DNA of 64,000 bases from Membranipora membranacea (GCA_914767715.1 OU612072.1:10478001-10542000), one strand, 5' to 3'. Positions 49,123 to 62,222 are shown, counted from the first letter of the stretch. Numbers and translations are program-made. Notes: generated by a model not told the origin, from the letters alone.

Positions 49123-50783
49123 TAATATCCTGGAAACAATTTTTAAAGGGCACAAGATTAAGGTATATCGCAGACAAGCGTCATCAATGGGTTGTGGCAT
49201 AATTGAATGTAATTATTCCTGCAGGTCTTCAATTGCCACACCATTATTCGCAGCATTTTCTTATGTGACTCAATTAAATTGATAATTCAATGAGATTTTT
49301 GGGAAATAAACACAAAACAATTATAGGTCAGTATACTGAGGGTAATTTGCATGCTACAAAACTAAGATCATCAGAGGTTATATGTTGCTTGCTTAGGAAT
49401 GTTTGATCATATTGTGAACATTGACAGAGTAGACAAAGTAGATTTAGACCGCGGTCTTGTTTGATGTCATGCTTTGTAGGAATCTTACACTTTGTAGGCC
49501 TTACACAACAGTCGACATCATCTTTAGAGTAGGCGCATTCTGTGATGTAAGTGAAATGTACCAGATGCAGGCACAATAAAATTTTCTTATAATTTGCCCA
49601 CTACTAATTGTTGAGTGACCTATTTAGTTCTCCTTGTAAATATCTGCGGATTGGACACCCCCAGACTTACTCGTAGACATATGGACAGAAAAAAACTGAT
49701 CACAATCAAAGTTAACCAGCAGTATAGCCTTTACCAGAAGCTAGATTGCACTAGTTGACCAGGCAGGCACATCTAAATTAGGTGTAGTTGTAGTTGTGGG
49801 TGATTTTAAAAATTTAAATATCTAATTTTATTAAAAACTATAAATTGATTGCAAGGAAATATGACATTTCTCCTGCGGTATAAGTTTTCTGATCTTAAAT
49901 ACATGTTAGGGGGCCCATGGTACTCCTTGCCTCCTTATCTTTTCACTGTGTGCGGCATGCGAGTAGTTGAATTATGATCATGACCATGGAAAAAAAACTA
50001 TTACATACATGGAGTCATACATGCATGCATCACTTATATTGCTGTTAGTTTGAAAATATTGTAACTCAAAGAAGCTTGCTGCAGGCTGCCAATCATAAGA
50101 TGGTTACGTCCCAAGCTTGTTAGTACATTACAGACAATATTACAATGACTCATTGCTGCAAATGTTTTTACGACAATGTACTTTGCACTCAGTAATATTT
50201 GGCATTCCCTTCAAAAGCAATGCACATCAATACAAATATTACAATACCAGCCAAATCTCTTTCAAATCTACAGTTAAATACTCCATAAGTCAGCTGCACA
50301 TCATGCTTTGCGACATTTGATAAAGAAAGCCGCCAATTATGCTGCGGAGGCATACTTATTGACAGACCACAAACCCTGAAGCAACACATACTCATTTAAA
50401 TCAGAATTCTTGGCACCATTTCCATTCTTAATCAGTGTTTTAACCTGTTTAACTTGGCATGCTGATTTGTGAAGCTGTTATCTAAAAAAATTACATTTGA
50501 TGTTGTTCCAGGGTCCAACTGAGTCTGAGAACTGACTGCCTTCCATTTGTGATACTTTAAGGTAAATTGTCTCTGGATTGGTGGAATGTTTCACTAATTA
50601 CATCCGAGCGGGTTATCTCAAAATGATGTCTTCATTTGAACAACTGCCAATTACATCGTTGAAGACATTATTCAATGGCAAAGTGATGTATAAATTAGGG
50701 CAGCAAAAACTTGTGTGTTTTATTTTAGTAAAATCAGTTCACCAGTTGGGAACAGATTGCACTGCTTAGAGAGCTTAATATCA
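49123..50783. repeat. End of block D copy 2, then block U copy 2 upstream of gene C
   Basis: 49123-49560 matches about 21675-22824, and 49570-50760 matches 23841-24107 plus 27492-28347. The joins mark two empty sites: the BED relic (near 49560) and the 8-bp TSD element (49938-49945). Non-coding. Confidence 0.75.
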
Positions 50784-53700
50784 TTCACTTCAATATCAAC
50801 AGAGTGGCAGTGAAGATAAATATGGTGGAAAGGTTTATGATGTAGTGTCAAGCTGTCGGGAAACAGACGCAGCTGATCAATCAACCTCACTAGACTATGA
50901 AATTGATTAAATCACTTCAACTACTACTCACTCAGTGCCTAAGTTTTCATCTAAATAACAACAAAGTGAAAAATGCTTACCAAAACCATGTCCAAGGTTA
51001 GCTATGGCAGCAAACACAATTTAATCTGATGCCTGATGATGACATGTTCTGTCACTAATGTCTGATCTACTTTGTATACTATGCGTACTCATCTAACTTT
51101 CTATGCAAACCAAAATAGGAGCTATAAGGAGAATACAGACTTAACAATACATGAAGAGTTGGAACTTTTTTCAAACAATGACCTTTCTAATGATAAGATT
51201 GTGGTTCACTGTCTGCTTACAAGTACCTTCTTTAATGTGTGAAGTATCATCATTAAGCTAACCAAAAATAAACTTTAATTTATGCTATGTAGGGAACAGA
51301 GTCATTTGCGCTCCGCATGCAGACATACCTGACAGGACACCGATCCAACGAAAAGAGCCGAAACCTCCTGTTATGTACCCTGGAAGATTCCATTGCATAC
51401 TGTTCGGAATTCTCACATCTCTGGTTATCAACTTTAGCAGCAGTCACAGGCTACTTGGTGAATGAGCATGTCAAACTTAGATCTGAGGTGAAAGGTGAAT
51501 ATTGAAGTATTTTGAATCAATAATATGAAGGATCAGCAATAATTTTTTCTAAATTAGCAAGTATGTTTGGTATAACTGTCTATAATTTTTAAATTAGTTA
51601 ATGAATATATCTCCTTAGAAAAATATCAATTTGTTGAAAATCAAAATTAATTCGTAATAATTTTAAGTAAAAAAATGAGGGGACTTTGCACTAATGAGAG
51701 CTTTATATCGTAACACCCAAGAGATAGTTTTGTCTCCATATTCCAGATGTTATTGAGAACTGCAGCTACGAGGGTGAATAAGCCATTTTCAAGGTTCAGA
51801 GATGATTATGAAGACAAGATGGAGAGAAAAAATTTGGCAATGCCTACGTTACTTGCTTCACTGAATCAGTCAGTGGTCGATTCTATCACAGAGCTCGATC
51901 AATCGTTCAATAGTCAAGGTAACACATCACAGCACAATACGCTGATTATGATTGTCAGAATAGTTAAAAGAAGGTCACAAAAATCAAATATTGGCAGTAC
52001 CCACCTTGATACTTAATGTAGTCCTCATATTTCCATATTTACAGTAAATGTTCAAGATATTGTACACAGACAGATGCTGAACGTGTCACTTATGCAATTT
52101 GTGACAGTAAACTCTCAGTATCTCAGCAAAGTATAACGTCATCCTTGACTACTATGGATCAGAAGATCTCTGCACTGAAGCTATCGATTAATACCTCATC
52201 GAGCACACTATCGCGATCACTTTCATTGGCCACACCAAGATTAGACTGATCCATCAGTATAGGTAAGCAACGATTCGTGAGGTGATGGTTTTTCAACTCC
52301 AATTATTTTTCTAACGAGCGATAACAGTACATAACAGCTCATTTCCAGGTGGCTGAGAGCCCTACCTCATCAATTTAAAACACTTTAAGATTCATGGTAA
52401 GGCTTTGTTGCAATGCTCACCAGAATATCTGATGCAGGTTATTTGACACATGGTATTCCCCGTTCTCTTTATAAATTTGAAATTTTATATTTAGTAGTGA
52501 AAAATATTTGAGTCATTACAACATTCTTAAACATAGTGTAGATAAAATTTCGGACACCTTAAATAGAGATGTTCAGAAATGTTTAATATGACCAGCCCAA
52601 TGTCACGTATGTCATTTATTAAAAGGTTAAGCTTTTAGATTACACACCATAAATTACTTGCCCAAGTACAATTCAGCTCTCATTCTTATTTCACTGATAT
52701 GCTATTCCAATAGTGGGTTTCATATTGTAGATTATAATTTGTCACACTGCTTGAAATATTCAGGAAGTGGAAAAAGGTTAAATGTGGCCAGTTCAATGGC
52801 ATGTATGTCTTCAAACAAATGAGAAACAATTTTTATCACACATCATAATGAACCCATTCCCATGACAATTCAGCTGTCATCAAATCTTACTGTAATGATA
52901 TTTTAATTGCCAATTCGGTAACCCAACAAATCAATGAATGTTGAAAAACAGATAGATTGAATGTGTACTTATCCTTGATATTTTGTCACAGTTCTTGAAT
53001 TGACAGCGAGTGACTTGACTTATTTTTAACTCAATGTCATAGTTTCATGCTCTCTTCTTGCAGCGTGAATTCATTCATTATTTGTCAACCATTCAGTGGT
53101 TGCCGATGCGCTATTGATATTTATTTCTGTTTTCTGTGTTCTTTTGTAGTCAACGCTGCCATAGCTGGTTTTGAACAGCGGGCATCCACAAGGGAGAATG
53201 TATGGAGATATGTCTGTAAGTTGAATGAAATTCGTCTCATTAATGTCCTTTGAATATAAAGCTAGTTTATTTTCAGACAGAGGAGACATGATTATCTCAA
53301 AGGCTCGAAAATCAGTGCTGTAAACTTGTTTTGTGAGACGTGTACAGCCTGCAGCCCACTAAATGATATTATGATGGTTATTAGGTTTTTTCAATGAGTG
53401 TATGTATATGAAAGCTACCTGAGGCAAAATGTATTGGTATACAAGATAAATCCACACCCATGACAGCTTCTAAAATACACACATGTGTGGCTACAACCTA
53501 AAAAAATACAATTGATGAAGTCTCGTGATGATGCGCCCTTTTACCTCATGATTTTATGTACCATTCTTACTGATCTCCCATTTGCTAACAACTGAGCATA
53601 AGTATTGTGACCTATGGGTTAAAATGGTTTGTTTAAACCAGATATAATTTAATTATTTCATTATCCATAATGTGTTGGTGAGTTTGAGGTGGGAACATAG

Positions 53701-54372
53701 ACATATATATTGAGGAATAAATCAAAAGCATATATTTAAAGTACTATAGTTTGTGTACAAGTATCACACAACAGTTTACTTTCGATTTAGGATATTGCTC
53801 ATATTATTGCCATAATCAAATTTGCAAATATTTTATTTCTGTACGCAGGTGGGATATGCTCCAGCTCATCTCCATGTCCAATATCATCACTCTTAATGCT
53901 GGATTGCCAATCTGGCTATATCACAGCTGATCATTACCCAAATAAATATACAAACTAAATGAATGGAAAGCTGGCCCTGATCAGTGAAGAATACACTATT
54001 CTTGACTTTCAGGTACGCAGTATTTTCTTTTTATTTTGAATTGCTTCCCTTACTGATATTGAACACAGCGAAGGCCTCTTGCAGAAACTTGGATAAGTTT
54101 ATATTATTGTTACAACCACAAATTTCACCTCTCATTCACCATTCAAAACGCTCAAACACCTGACAATCATCAATTTTTCTGTAGCTTGAACCATCAAGCA
54201 CATGTGAATATGACTTCCTGCAGGTAGATCAGAATGCAAAGTTATGTGGGACAATACCAGTAAACACCATGTTGCGTTATGATGTCAGAAACTCTCATGT
54301 AGTCACCATGCACTTTTGCTCAGATCAAAGTAACGTTAATAAAGGGTTCAAGCTTTCCTATAGATTTAGCTA
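50784..54372 (+). pseudogene. Gene C: decayed copy of the stalk-CUB membrane protein
   Basis: Recognisable exons: about 50784-50890 (tail with YDVV; first part with the ATG deleted and the donor site lost), 51293-51494 (span; one extra base gives a frameshift at about 51433), 51747-51918 (stalk; length no longer a multiple of three), about 52045-52260 (stalk; 11-base deletion and a stop), about 53149-53217, about 53849-54012 (CUB first half; stop TAA after PNKYTN) and 54184-54372 (CUB second half, still open, with CEYDFLQV and KLCG). Order and intron positions match gene B. A 62-codon open frame from 51317 spans part of the membrane segment but does not restore the protein. At least four independent lesions make a full-length product impossible without recoding. 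Confidence 0.8.
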
Positions 54373-54692
54373 AATATATTGGTCAACAATATATTACCTG
54401 CTAATTCAGATCAGTCTTTATTCCTGGTGTACCATAAATTTGACCTATACTGTTTAACTTAAGCTTTCTCTGTACGAATATAAGTTGTTTAATCAGTACT
54501 TGCCTGGCGATCGACCAAAAAAAAATCATACGGTGACTAGTCTGACTCAGCTCAAATTCCTCAAGTTACGCCAAGTTTAAATCTTGATGGACCATTTTCA
54601 CATGATCTAAATAACTGCCTGACTATAACATGCATAGGTCTTTGGATAGTTTTTATATTACACTTTATTTCTTGCCATGCTACTCTTTGTAG
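54373..54692. other. Short spacer between gene C and the RIMBP-like exons
   Basis: No start exon for the following gene was found here. It ends in a good 3' splice site (CTCTTTGTAG). Confidence 0.4.
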
Positions 54693-56509
54693 GATAAGCG
54701 GCTATCACCGCCTCGTAACTCCAAATCTGTTGACAGGGGTAAGGCGCCCTCTGCGCGGAGTACAGCATACTTAATAGAGACAACTCCTAGTAGAACATCG
54801 TCATCATCGCACAGCAAACGCAGAGAAAAATTCTCGTCATCATCCGATGCTGTTAAACAGAGACATAAAAAGTTATCATCTGGTTAGTTGTTATCGCATG
54901 ACATTGTTAGTTTTGATTTGCTGACTAATTGATAAGTTTTGAATTATTATAATTAATTGAGTATATTTCACCTCAAATGAATGCACATGCTTATCAGTAT
55001 GAGGCTGTTCATTGCTATACATCACTTGAAATATTACTATGCTTTAACTTATCCGAAGCTGTCTTACCTAGCAATAATAATTTGGATGTACCCCCAACAC
55101 CTACTTTTTTGTCAGATCGCTGAGATTATAATGATGTTAGTAAAAGTTAGATCTGTTTCAGGATGTATTCGGGAACCTAAGACACATGTTTCTCCGCCGG
55201 GACTTGTTAAAACTAATTATTATCTTTCAATGTTGTTTTCATCTTAACCTTTTGAACTTTTAGAAAAATCTTCATCAGTCAAGACAGCAGTAGTAACACC
55301 ACGTACCTCCACCCAGCCTCTACTGCGTACAGGTCTGATGGAGGTAGATGATCAGAGTTTGAAGCTAACACCGAGGTCATTCAGAGCTATTTACGACTAT
55401 CTCCCAGGAACTATGTCTCCTAACAAGGAATCAGCAAATGAGGAGCTGACTTTTCACGTCGGAGATATTATCCATGTGTACGGAGATAAGGATCGTGATG
55501 AGTTCTATCTTAGACAGGTGTGTGTCTGAAGACATATTTGGTTCCAATTTATATTTGAGAGCAAGACAGCGGTATTTGAGTGCCCTGTAGGCTTCAAATA
55601 TTAATTAATGTTATGTCAGCAGTAGGACAAATGAAGTAGCACAAAGCTCACCCATGTAAACATGGACAATGACAAAAATTGAGACCGATATAAAAGATTG
55701 CAAGATCGGTTGATTCTAATTTATTTTGCCCAAAGTGGAAATTATAATATTTGCAGCCTTATTTTGAGCATAAGAAAAATAAAGGTATGCCTCCCATGTT
55801 TAAGGAACAAAGGCTACTCGTATTTCTTCTATTTATTTTATACCTTTTCCTGGTTTCAGATCGGTGATCGATATGGTCATGTACCAAGTAACACGGAAGA
55901 AGACTTTACATTTGAGCCTGAGAACCTAGCTGATGATGAGAAAAGAGTAAAGGCACTGTATGACTACGACCCATCCCAACTATCACCTAATGAAGATCCG
56001 GATAACGAGCTAAAGTTCAAGGCTGGGGATATTATTATCGTATCAGGTAAGGTTTGTTGTAGCATTATAAGGTTGACTTAACCTTGTCATCCTTCACACA
56101 GTGGTAATTGGTGGCATTGTTATGAAACCCCTCCTCTTTCTTATATGATGGGTTCAATAGCTGAGTCCTTCTTGCAAAATATTTCCACCTAGACTTGATT
56201 GGATTCTACTTATTGATGAATGCGGGACGTATAATTTACTTTGGACTGAGATTTTGTGATGTATTTTCTCAATAGCTTTATGCAAGAAAACCTAAGATAA
56301 AAGGTAATTTTGTATGACCCCCCTTCCCCTGCCCCCAAACTTTCTACGTTGAATTGCATTGCAACTTGATGATTTGTTATTTTCCAGGAGAGATTGATAC
56401 AGATGGATTCTACAAAGGCTACATAGCAGGTAGAAGTGCGAAACATGGATTAGTACCAAGTAACTACCTGCAAGAGATCACATCAAATTCTCAGGCTACT
56501 TCACTTTAA
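54693..56509 (+). CDS. RIMBP: RIM-binding protein-like, 3' exons with two SH3 domains
   Basis: Exons: 54693-54882, 55264-55517, 55860-56046 and 56388-56509 (TAA); phases 1, 0, 1 join correctly. The first exon encodes a Ser/Arg/Lys-rich linker. SH3-1: RAIYDYLPGTMSPN...EELTFHVGDIIHVYGDKDRDEFY, then GHVPSN across the next exon. SH3-2: KALYDYDP...SPN...ELKFKAGDIIIV and EIDTDGFYKG, then GLVPSNYL. The SPN insert after the ALYDYDP motif and the VYGDKD / GEIDTDGFY blocks are characteristic of the paired C-terminal SH3 domains of RIM-binding proteins, which bind PxxP motifs in RIM and voltage-gated calcium channels (family knowledge). It ends soon after SH3-2. The N-terminal SH3 and fibronectin III domains were not found in the window, so the gene is either partial here or a short form with its own 5' exon. 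Confidence 0.85.
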
Positions 56510-59500
56510 ACCCAAAGCAGATATTTAGCACATATCCTTTCTCTTACTGTCAGTTGGATTAAAGATTTGATATTTGCCATGTGACATGTTATATACTCAG
56601 TTATTTAAAGTCAAAAATACTCAGTTGTAGTTATCTCCTCCTTACTTTTCCAAAAGCTATCCCTTCCTACAGGTTTTTAATTCAGAATAACGACAATTGG
56701 TCACCGGGATCGTTAGTCAATCAGCTAATTATTCATTTATTTTTTTCTGCAAAAAACTCTAAATCTGACAAAAATCTCCAAGTTGATGTTTTTCTGTTCA
56801 AATTCTAGCAGAATGACTATATACCTCAAAATAATTAATCTTTATCATTCTACATACATAATCAGAAATTTCCAGAATCTATATCTGATTCGATGCTCTG
56901 TTTGTCTTGTAGTATTGCACTTTTAGCCAGTCAGATCTGCACTTTTACCTCGATAGAATTTTTGATTTATATATGCAGGGTTAGATATTTTGTAATTCCT
57001 GCTCAGACCAAATTTATTTTCCAACCAGTATTCCAAGCCCGAAATCCCAGTTCTGATACAAAAATTGGCCCATATTGAGTGTGCTCCGTTTGTTTATACC
57101 AAGTATATTGCATCTAAGATATCATATCATATTATGTTGAATCAATAGGCTCTAGTGGCTGGCTGCTCATAAATTTACATTTTTGAAGTCGACCATGATA
57201 CCTTGTCGACATTCAATTATCCACACTCTCTTTACTCAACAAAACAATGGTCCATGCTTCTAAAAAAGTGATACACGGTTGCTATCACTTCACTCTTGGC
57301 TAGCCGAATAAACCTTCTTCTGGGAGTTATTTCACAATCGAGTAGACGGTGCTCGGGGGAGAGGTGTCTATGCTATACCATCCTCACTTTGCATGTTTCT
57401 ATATTCCGAAAAATGGTTTGGATTTGGCTTTTTCAGTGGATACTGTTCAATAGCATTTTCAAAATACACCCAAATGTTTGAGCTTAAATTTTACACAAAT
57501 TTCATCCCAATATTTTTATTATTGAAAACCACTAATGTAATTATGCTGGATTCGTATAGGATTATGATAACTGTGTGTCTGGAGGGCTCACCCCTAATAA
57601 CGCACATAATAGTCTTTGTGAAATATTCTGCTGCATTTTCAGTGAGCTGGTATCTGTAAGGTCGACCTTCGTGTATTTATCACCATTTAGGAATTGAAGT
57701 CCTGAAATGACCATTGACAGCATTCATGTTACGGTTTAATTTGTACATTTTTTGAAAATCGTGCCCTGTGACTGTATCTATACTGCCACAAGTTATAATG
57801 TTGTTACTTTTGAGGATTCGGTTAGCCAAACAAGTGGGCTGCCTCAATAAACAACAAATCTGAGATGACCTCCAAACATAATTAGGAGCAGTTCTTCATG
57901 CAGTGCATTGAAACGATCCAAGTACAATTTAGACCTAAGCTGGATGAAGATATCAGTTAGAGCAATTACAGACATTGTTATCTCAGAGTAAATTTTCTAA
58001 TCCCTCAAAAAATTCTTATTTGTAAACAACCAATTGTATTGCAGTCTCTGTCTTTCATTACAGGGAAAGAATTTGTTACTGTTGTGCCTTGTTTATCTTT
58101 TGCAAAGGATTTAAAGGCAATGTAATATTAGAATATCAAAACCTGAGGATAACCTTTGTGTCTCAAGACTTGTTGCTTCGTATGATATTTATGTATTATG
58201 GCATTATTACATCAGATTAAAATTGAAAGGTGATTTAAATCAGATGTCTTGTCACAAGCCACATCCCGAAGCATAGGCGGTAAAATTCGTTGCCTTAGTG
58301 GCCAGGCCGCGATATCTGCCCCAGGTTGCTCTCTGTTTGCAGGCAGGTCCGAGCACACCTGGGTGCCTACCAAAGCCCAGTGCTAGATAATTTGTAATTC
58401 CTGCTCAGTCCAAACATATTTTCCAACCAGTATTCTGATCCCGAAACCCCAGTTCTGACACAAAAATTGGCCCATATTGAGTGTGACCCGTTTTTTTATA
58501 CCAATTTTATTGCATCTAAAATATCATATCATATAATGTTGAATCAATAGGCTCTAGTGGCTGGCTACTCATATATTTACATTTTTTGCGATCGACCATG
58601 ACACCTTGTCGACATTCAATTATCCACACTCTCTTTACTCAACAACACCATGGTCCATAGTTCTAAAAAGTTACACAAGGTTGCGATCACTTCACTCTTG
58701 GCTAGCCGGGTAAACCTTCTTCCGGGAGCTATTGCACAATCGAGTAGAGGGTGCCCTGGGACTGCATCTATACTGCAACAAGTTATAATGTTGTTACTTT
58801 TGAGGATTCAGTTATCCAAACAGGTGGCTGCCTCAATAAACAACAAATCTGAGATGGCCCCAAACAAAATTGAAAGCAGTTCTTCACGCAGTGCATTGAA
58901 ACGATCCAAGTACAATTGATACCTAAGCTGGATGAAGATATCAGTTAGAGCAATGGGGTTGTGACTTTCGGAGTAATCTCCCTTGATTATTTACAGATGA
59001 GACCATACTTTTGCAAAGTTTTATATAAGCCATAAAGGAAGCAGATGTGACCTTTTGCTGTAAAAACTCCTCGGTTTCTGCTAACTACAATTGATATTTT
59101 TATTCGGTAATCCAAAAATCTGACCTATATGCTGAAATAAAAAAGTATCAAACATCTTAATTTTTAATACAATTAAAATTAAACAATGATACATTAAATT
59201 GTTAAAACCTGATCAATCACAAAGAAATTCAGTGTCAGGAAGGAAAGTGTAATGAAATATACAGCTAAATTTGTTTTGCAAATAGATCCATATATATATA
59301 TATATTAAGTTATTGTATTAAATAAAGAATTGTTTTGTGTTACGATAACATAAAATATATACATGTTATTCTGAATTTATTTTCTGCAATCAATATTTCC
59401 AGGTTGGATTTATATAATATTCAAAATTCAAAGCTGGATTATTATTATTTCTCTTTATTTTAATGATATATTTATTATAATATAATAAATATCAAGTTAT

Positions 59501-60620
59501 ATTCGCAGTCAATTTTTGTCTCATAATGTGGCCACAATATCTGCGCCAGGTTGCTCTCTGTATGCAGGCAGGTCCGAGCACAACTGTGTGCCAACCAAAG
59601 CCCAGTAAACGATGGACCGCAAATACATTTGATATGAGGCCCTTTCGATAAATTTAAGTTTCAATGATGGCACAGACCAAGGGTACATTGTGGGAGCATC
59701 ATTCAAGGATTGTAATAGTTAATCCTATTGTAAAAACTGTCACAATACTGCCTTCCTAGCTATACCCACCTTATCAATTTAGCTAGAACATTTAGGTGTA
59801 ATTTAAGCACAAAACAGCAAGTCTAACTGTGGAGTAAGGCTGTACAAAATAAAATTTTAGGGGAGAGCCTGCATATAAATTTTTTACTGTAATCAAAAAC
59901 TTTGAATTAAGTTCATTCTCCAGAACCCTATAATTGTGACAAATAGATGAAAGGAGATTTTGGCATCAAGCTTCATATAACTTTCCCCTTGACACAAAGC
60001 TTGCAGGTACTTTGACCAAGGAGTAAAAAACTGTGTCTTTGACTATTGTTAAAAGATTGTCTAGCCACATGCTTGAAACTAAAATGTTTTACACGGACAG
60101 ATAGATGGGGTGATAGCTCTATACTGCAAATGAGACACCAAATTTCAACAATAAGAGAAGATAACTGTTTAGCCTAAGATATGCCAAAATTGACTTTAAT
60201 GAACTGAGTATGGGCTCTATAAAGCGGCAACAGCTATTTATGCACTGATTGCAATTTGTCATTAGGTTGGATGTGAGGCATATTTGTTAAAATAAAATTT
60301 ATGTGTGCTTTTTTCTAACGGATCTGCTTTTTTTTGTGTTCAAAGTGATAATCAATGATCAATAATCAATATTATCTAATCTATATACGAATTATAAGTT
60401 AAAGACATCTGCCGCTCACAGAAATTCAATTTTCTTCCTCTTACTGATGCACTTTTTCTCTTGACCAAATTTGTTTTCTAGACTTCTATTTCCTGTGAAT
60501 TTTATTTAATTTATCCAAATAACCTGCCACCAAGCCATCTAACTGCCGTTTTGCATGACTCATTTTTATATGTTATGTGTTTCAAACTCACTATGTGAGA
60601 TAACTTCACAGCTTCCTTTG
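56510..60620. repeat. Non-coding DNA with imperfect tandem duplications
   Basis: About 56990-57360 recurs at about 58390-58760 (shared TATTGCATCTAA, GGCTCTAGTGGCTGGCT, CTTGTCGACATTCAATTATC). About 57770-57960 recurs at 58760-58950 (CAAGTTATAATGTTGTTAC). Between them, 57370-57770 is missing from the second copy. A third piece (58265-58385) recurs at 59520-59610 (CAGGTTGCTCTCTGT). A (TA)n run lies at about 59290-59306. The short open frames are not conserved between copies, so no gene is called. The start probably includes the 3' UTR of the RIMBP-like gene. Confidence 0.6.
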
Positions 60621-61421
60621 GAGGACCAAGGAGGGTCAGGAGAAGGAGCGGCAGAAGCTGTGAGATAACCTCACAGCTTTCTCGGATGACTCAGGAGAGT
60701 CAATAAAAAGGGAGGGCAGAAGCTGTGAGATCTCAAGTTCTCACAGCTCAGGAGATTTCAGATAAAGAGAATGGAGTCAAGAGGATGGGAGCAGGTGATA
60801 CCAGACGGCATCAACCACTTCAAAATAATGTATATAAGTAAAACCCTTTTATCAGACATAATTTAAAGTCCAATCTCCGTCTTTTTGGAGAGTTCAAACG
60901 CAAGCATTTGAATAATATATATAATTAAAACCTTTTTATCAGACATAAATTAAAGTCCAATCTCCGTCTTTTTGGAGGGTTCAAACACAAGCATTTGAAT
61001 AATATATATAATTAAAACCTTTTTATCAGACATAAATTAAAGTCCAATCTCCGTCTTTTTGGAGGATTCAAACGCAAGCATTTAAATAATATATATAATT
61101 AAAATCTTTTTATCAGACATACATTAAAGTCCAATCTCTGTCTTTTTGGAGAGTTCAAACGCAAGCATTTAAACGATATATATAATTAAAACCTTTTTAT
61201 CGGACACAAAACCTAAATCAAATCTCCGCTTTTGTCAAGAGGATGGGCAAATGCAACCTCCGGTTTTTTAGCCATGCTCACCCGCCGTGATGAACCCCGG
61301 TGCATATAAAAACCGGGGGAACATCAAGGCAGGGCAGTTCTTTTTGGAGAGCCCTCAGCAGCATATCACTTTGCAATATTTTGGTATTACTATTGTTTTG
61401 GAGCGTTTTACTATTATTTTG
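60621..61421. repeat. 801-bp tandem duplication, unit 1, with five 87-bp repeats
   Basis: Begins GAGGACCAAGGAGGG. Contains AAGCTGTGAG/CTCACAGCTT hairpins, then five copies of an 87-bp unit whose ATCAGACAT landmark (changed to ATCGGACAC in the last copy) falls at 60851, 60938, 61025, 61112 and 61199, and a promoter-like end. Confidence 0.9.
61305..61312 (+). promoter_or_regulatory. TATA-like motif in a GC-rich palindrome
   Basis: TATAAAAA lies in the loop of a CCCCGGT / ACCGGGG inverted repeat, with GC-rich sequence at the -30/+1 spacing. It looks like a core promoter; function is inferred. Confidence 0.4.
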
Positions 61422-62222
61422 GAGGACCAAGGAGGGTCAGGAGAAGGAGCGGCAGAAGCTGTGAGATAACCTCACAGCTTTCTCGGATGACTCAGGAGAG
61501 TCAATAAAAAGGGAGGGCAGAAGCTGTGAGATCTCAAGTTCTCACAGCTCAGGAGATTTCAGATAAAGAGAATGGAGTCAAGAGGATGGGAGCAGGTGAT
61601 ACCAGACGGCATCAACCACTTCAAAATAATGTATATAAGTAAAACCCTTTTATCAGACATAATTTAAAGTCCAATCTCCGTCTTTTTGGAGAGTTCAAAC
61701 GCAAGCATTTGAATAATATATATAATTAAAACCTTTTTATCAGACATAAATTAAAGTCCAATCTCCGTCTTTTTGGAGGGTTCAAACACAAGCATTTGAA
61801 TAATATATATAATTAAAACCTTTTTATCAGACATAAATTAAAGTCCAATCTCCGTCTTTTTGGAGGATTCAAACGCAAGCATTTAAATAATATATATAAT
61901 TAAAATCTTTTTATCAGACATACATTAAAGTCCAATCTCTGTCTTTTTGGAGAGTTCAAACGCAAGCATTTAAACGATATATATAATTAAAACCTTTTTA
62001 TCGGACACAAAACCTAAATCAAATCTCCGCTTTTGTCAAGAGGATGGGCAAATGCAACCTCCGGTTTTTTAGCCATGCTCACCCGCCGTGATGAACCCCG
62101 GTGCATATAAAAACCGGGGGAACATCAAGGCAGGGCAGTTCTTTTTGGAGAGCTCTCAGCAGCATGTCACTTTGCAATATTTTGGTATTACTATTGTTTT
62201 GGAGCGTTTTACTATTATTTTG
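61422..62222. repeat. 801-bp tandem duplication, unit 2
   Basis: Nearly identical to 60621-61421. I noticed two single-base differences near the end (GCCCTC/GCTCTC and CATATC/CATGTC). The junctions lie in a TTTTGGAG repeat, which probably mediated the duplication. Confidence 0.9.
62106..62113 (+). promoter_or_regulatory. Second TATA-like motif
   Basis: The copy of the 61305 motif in unit 2. Downstream are three TTTTGGAGCGT-type repeats (about 62195-62250) and no clear gene start. Confidence 0.4.

Noticed and set aside
58650-58919. 89-codon open frame in duplicated DNA after the RIMBP-like gene
   Set aside because: The homologous copy at 57.3-57.9 kb does not keep the frame, so coding is unlikely.
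61290-61326. Hammerhead-ribozyme-like core (TGATGA, stem, GGAAC)
   Set aside because: The conserved core C before UGAUGA is G, the GAAA is GAAC after an extra G, and flanking stems I/III do not pair well. A chance match around a TATA palindrome is more likely.
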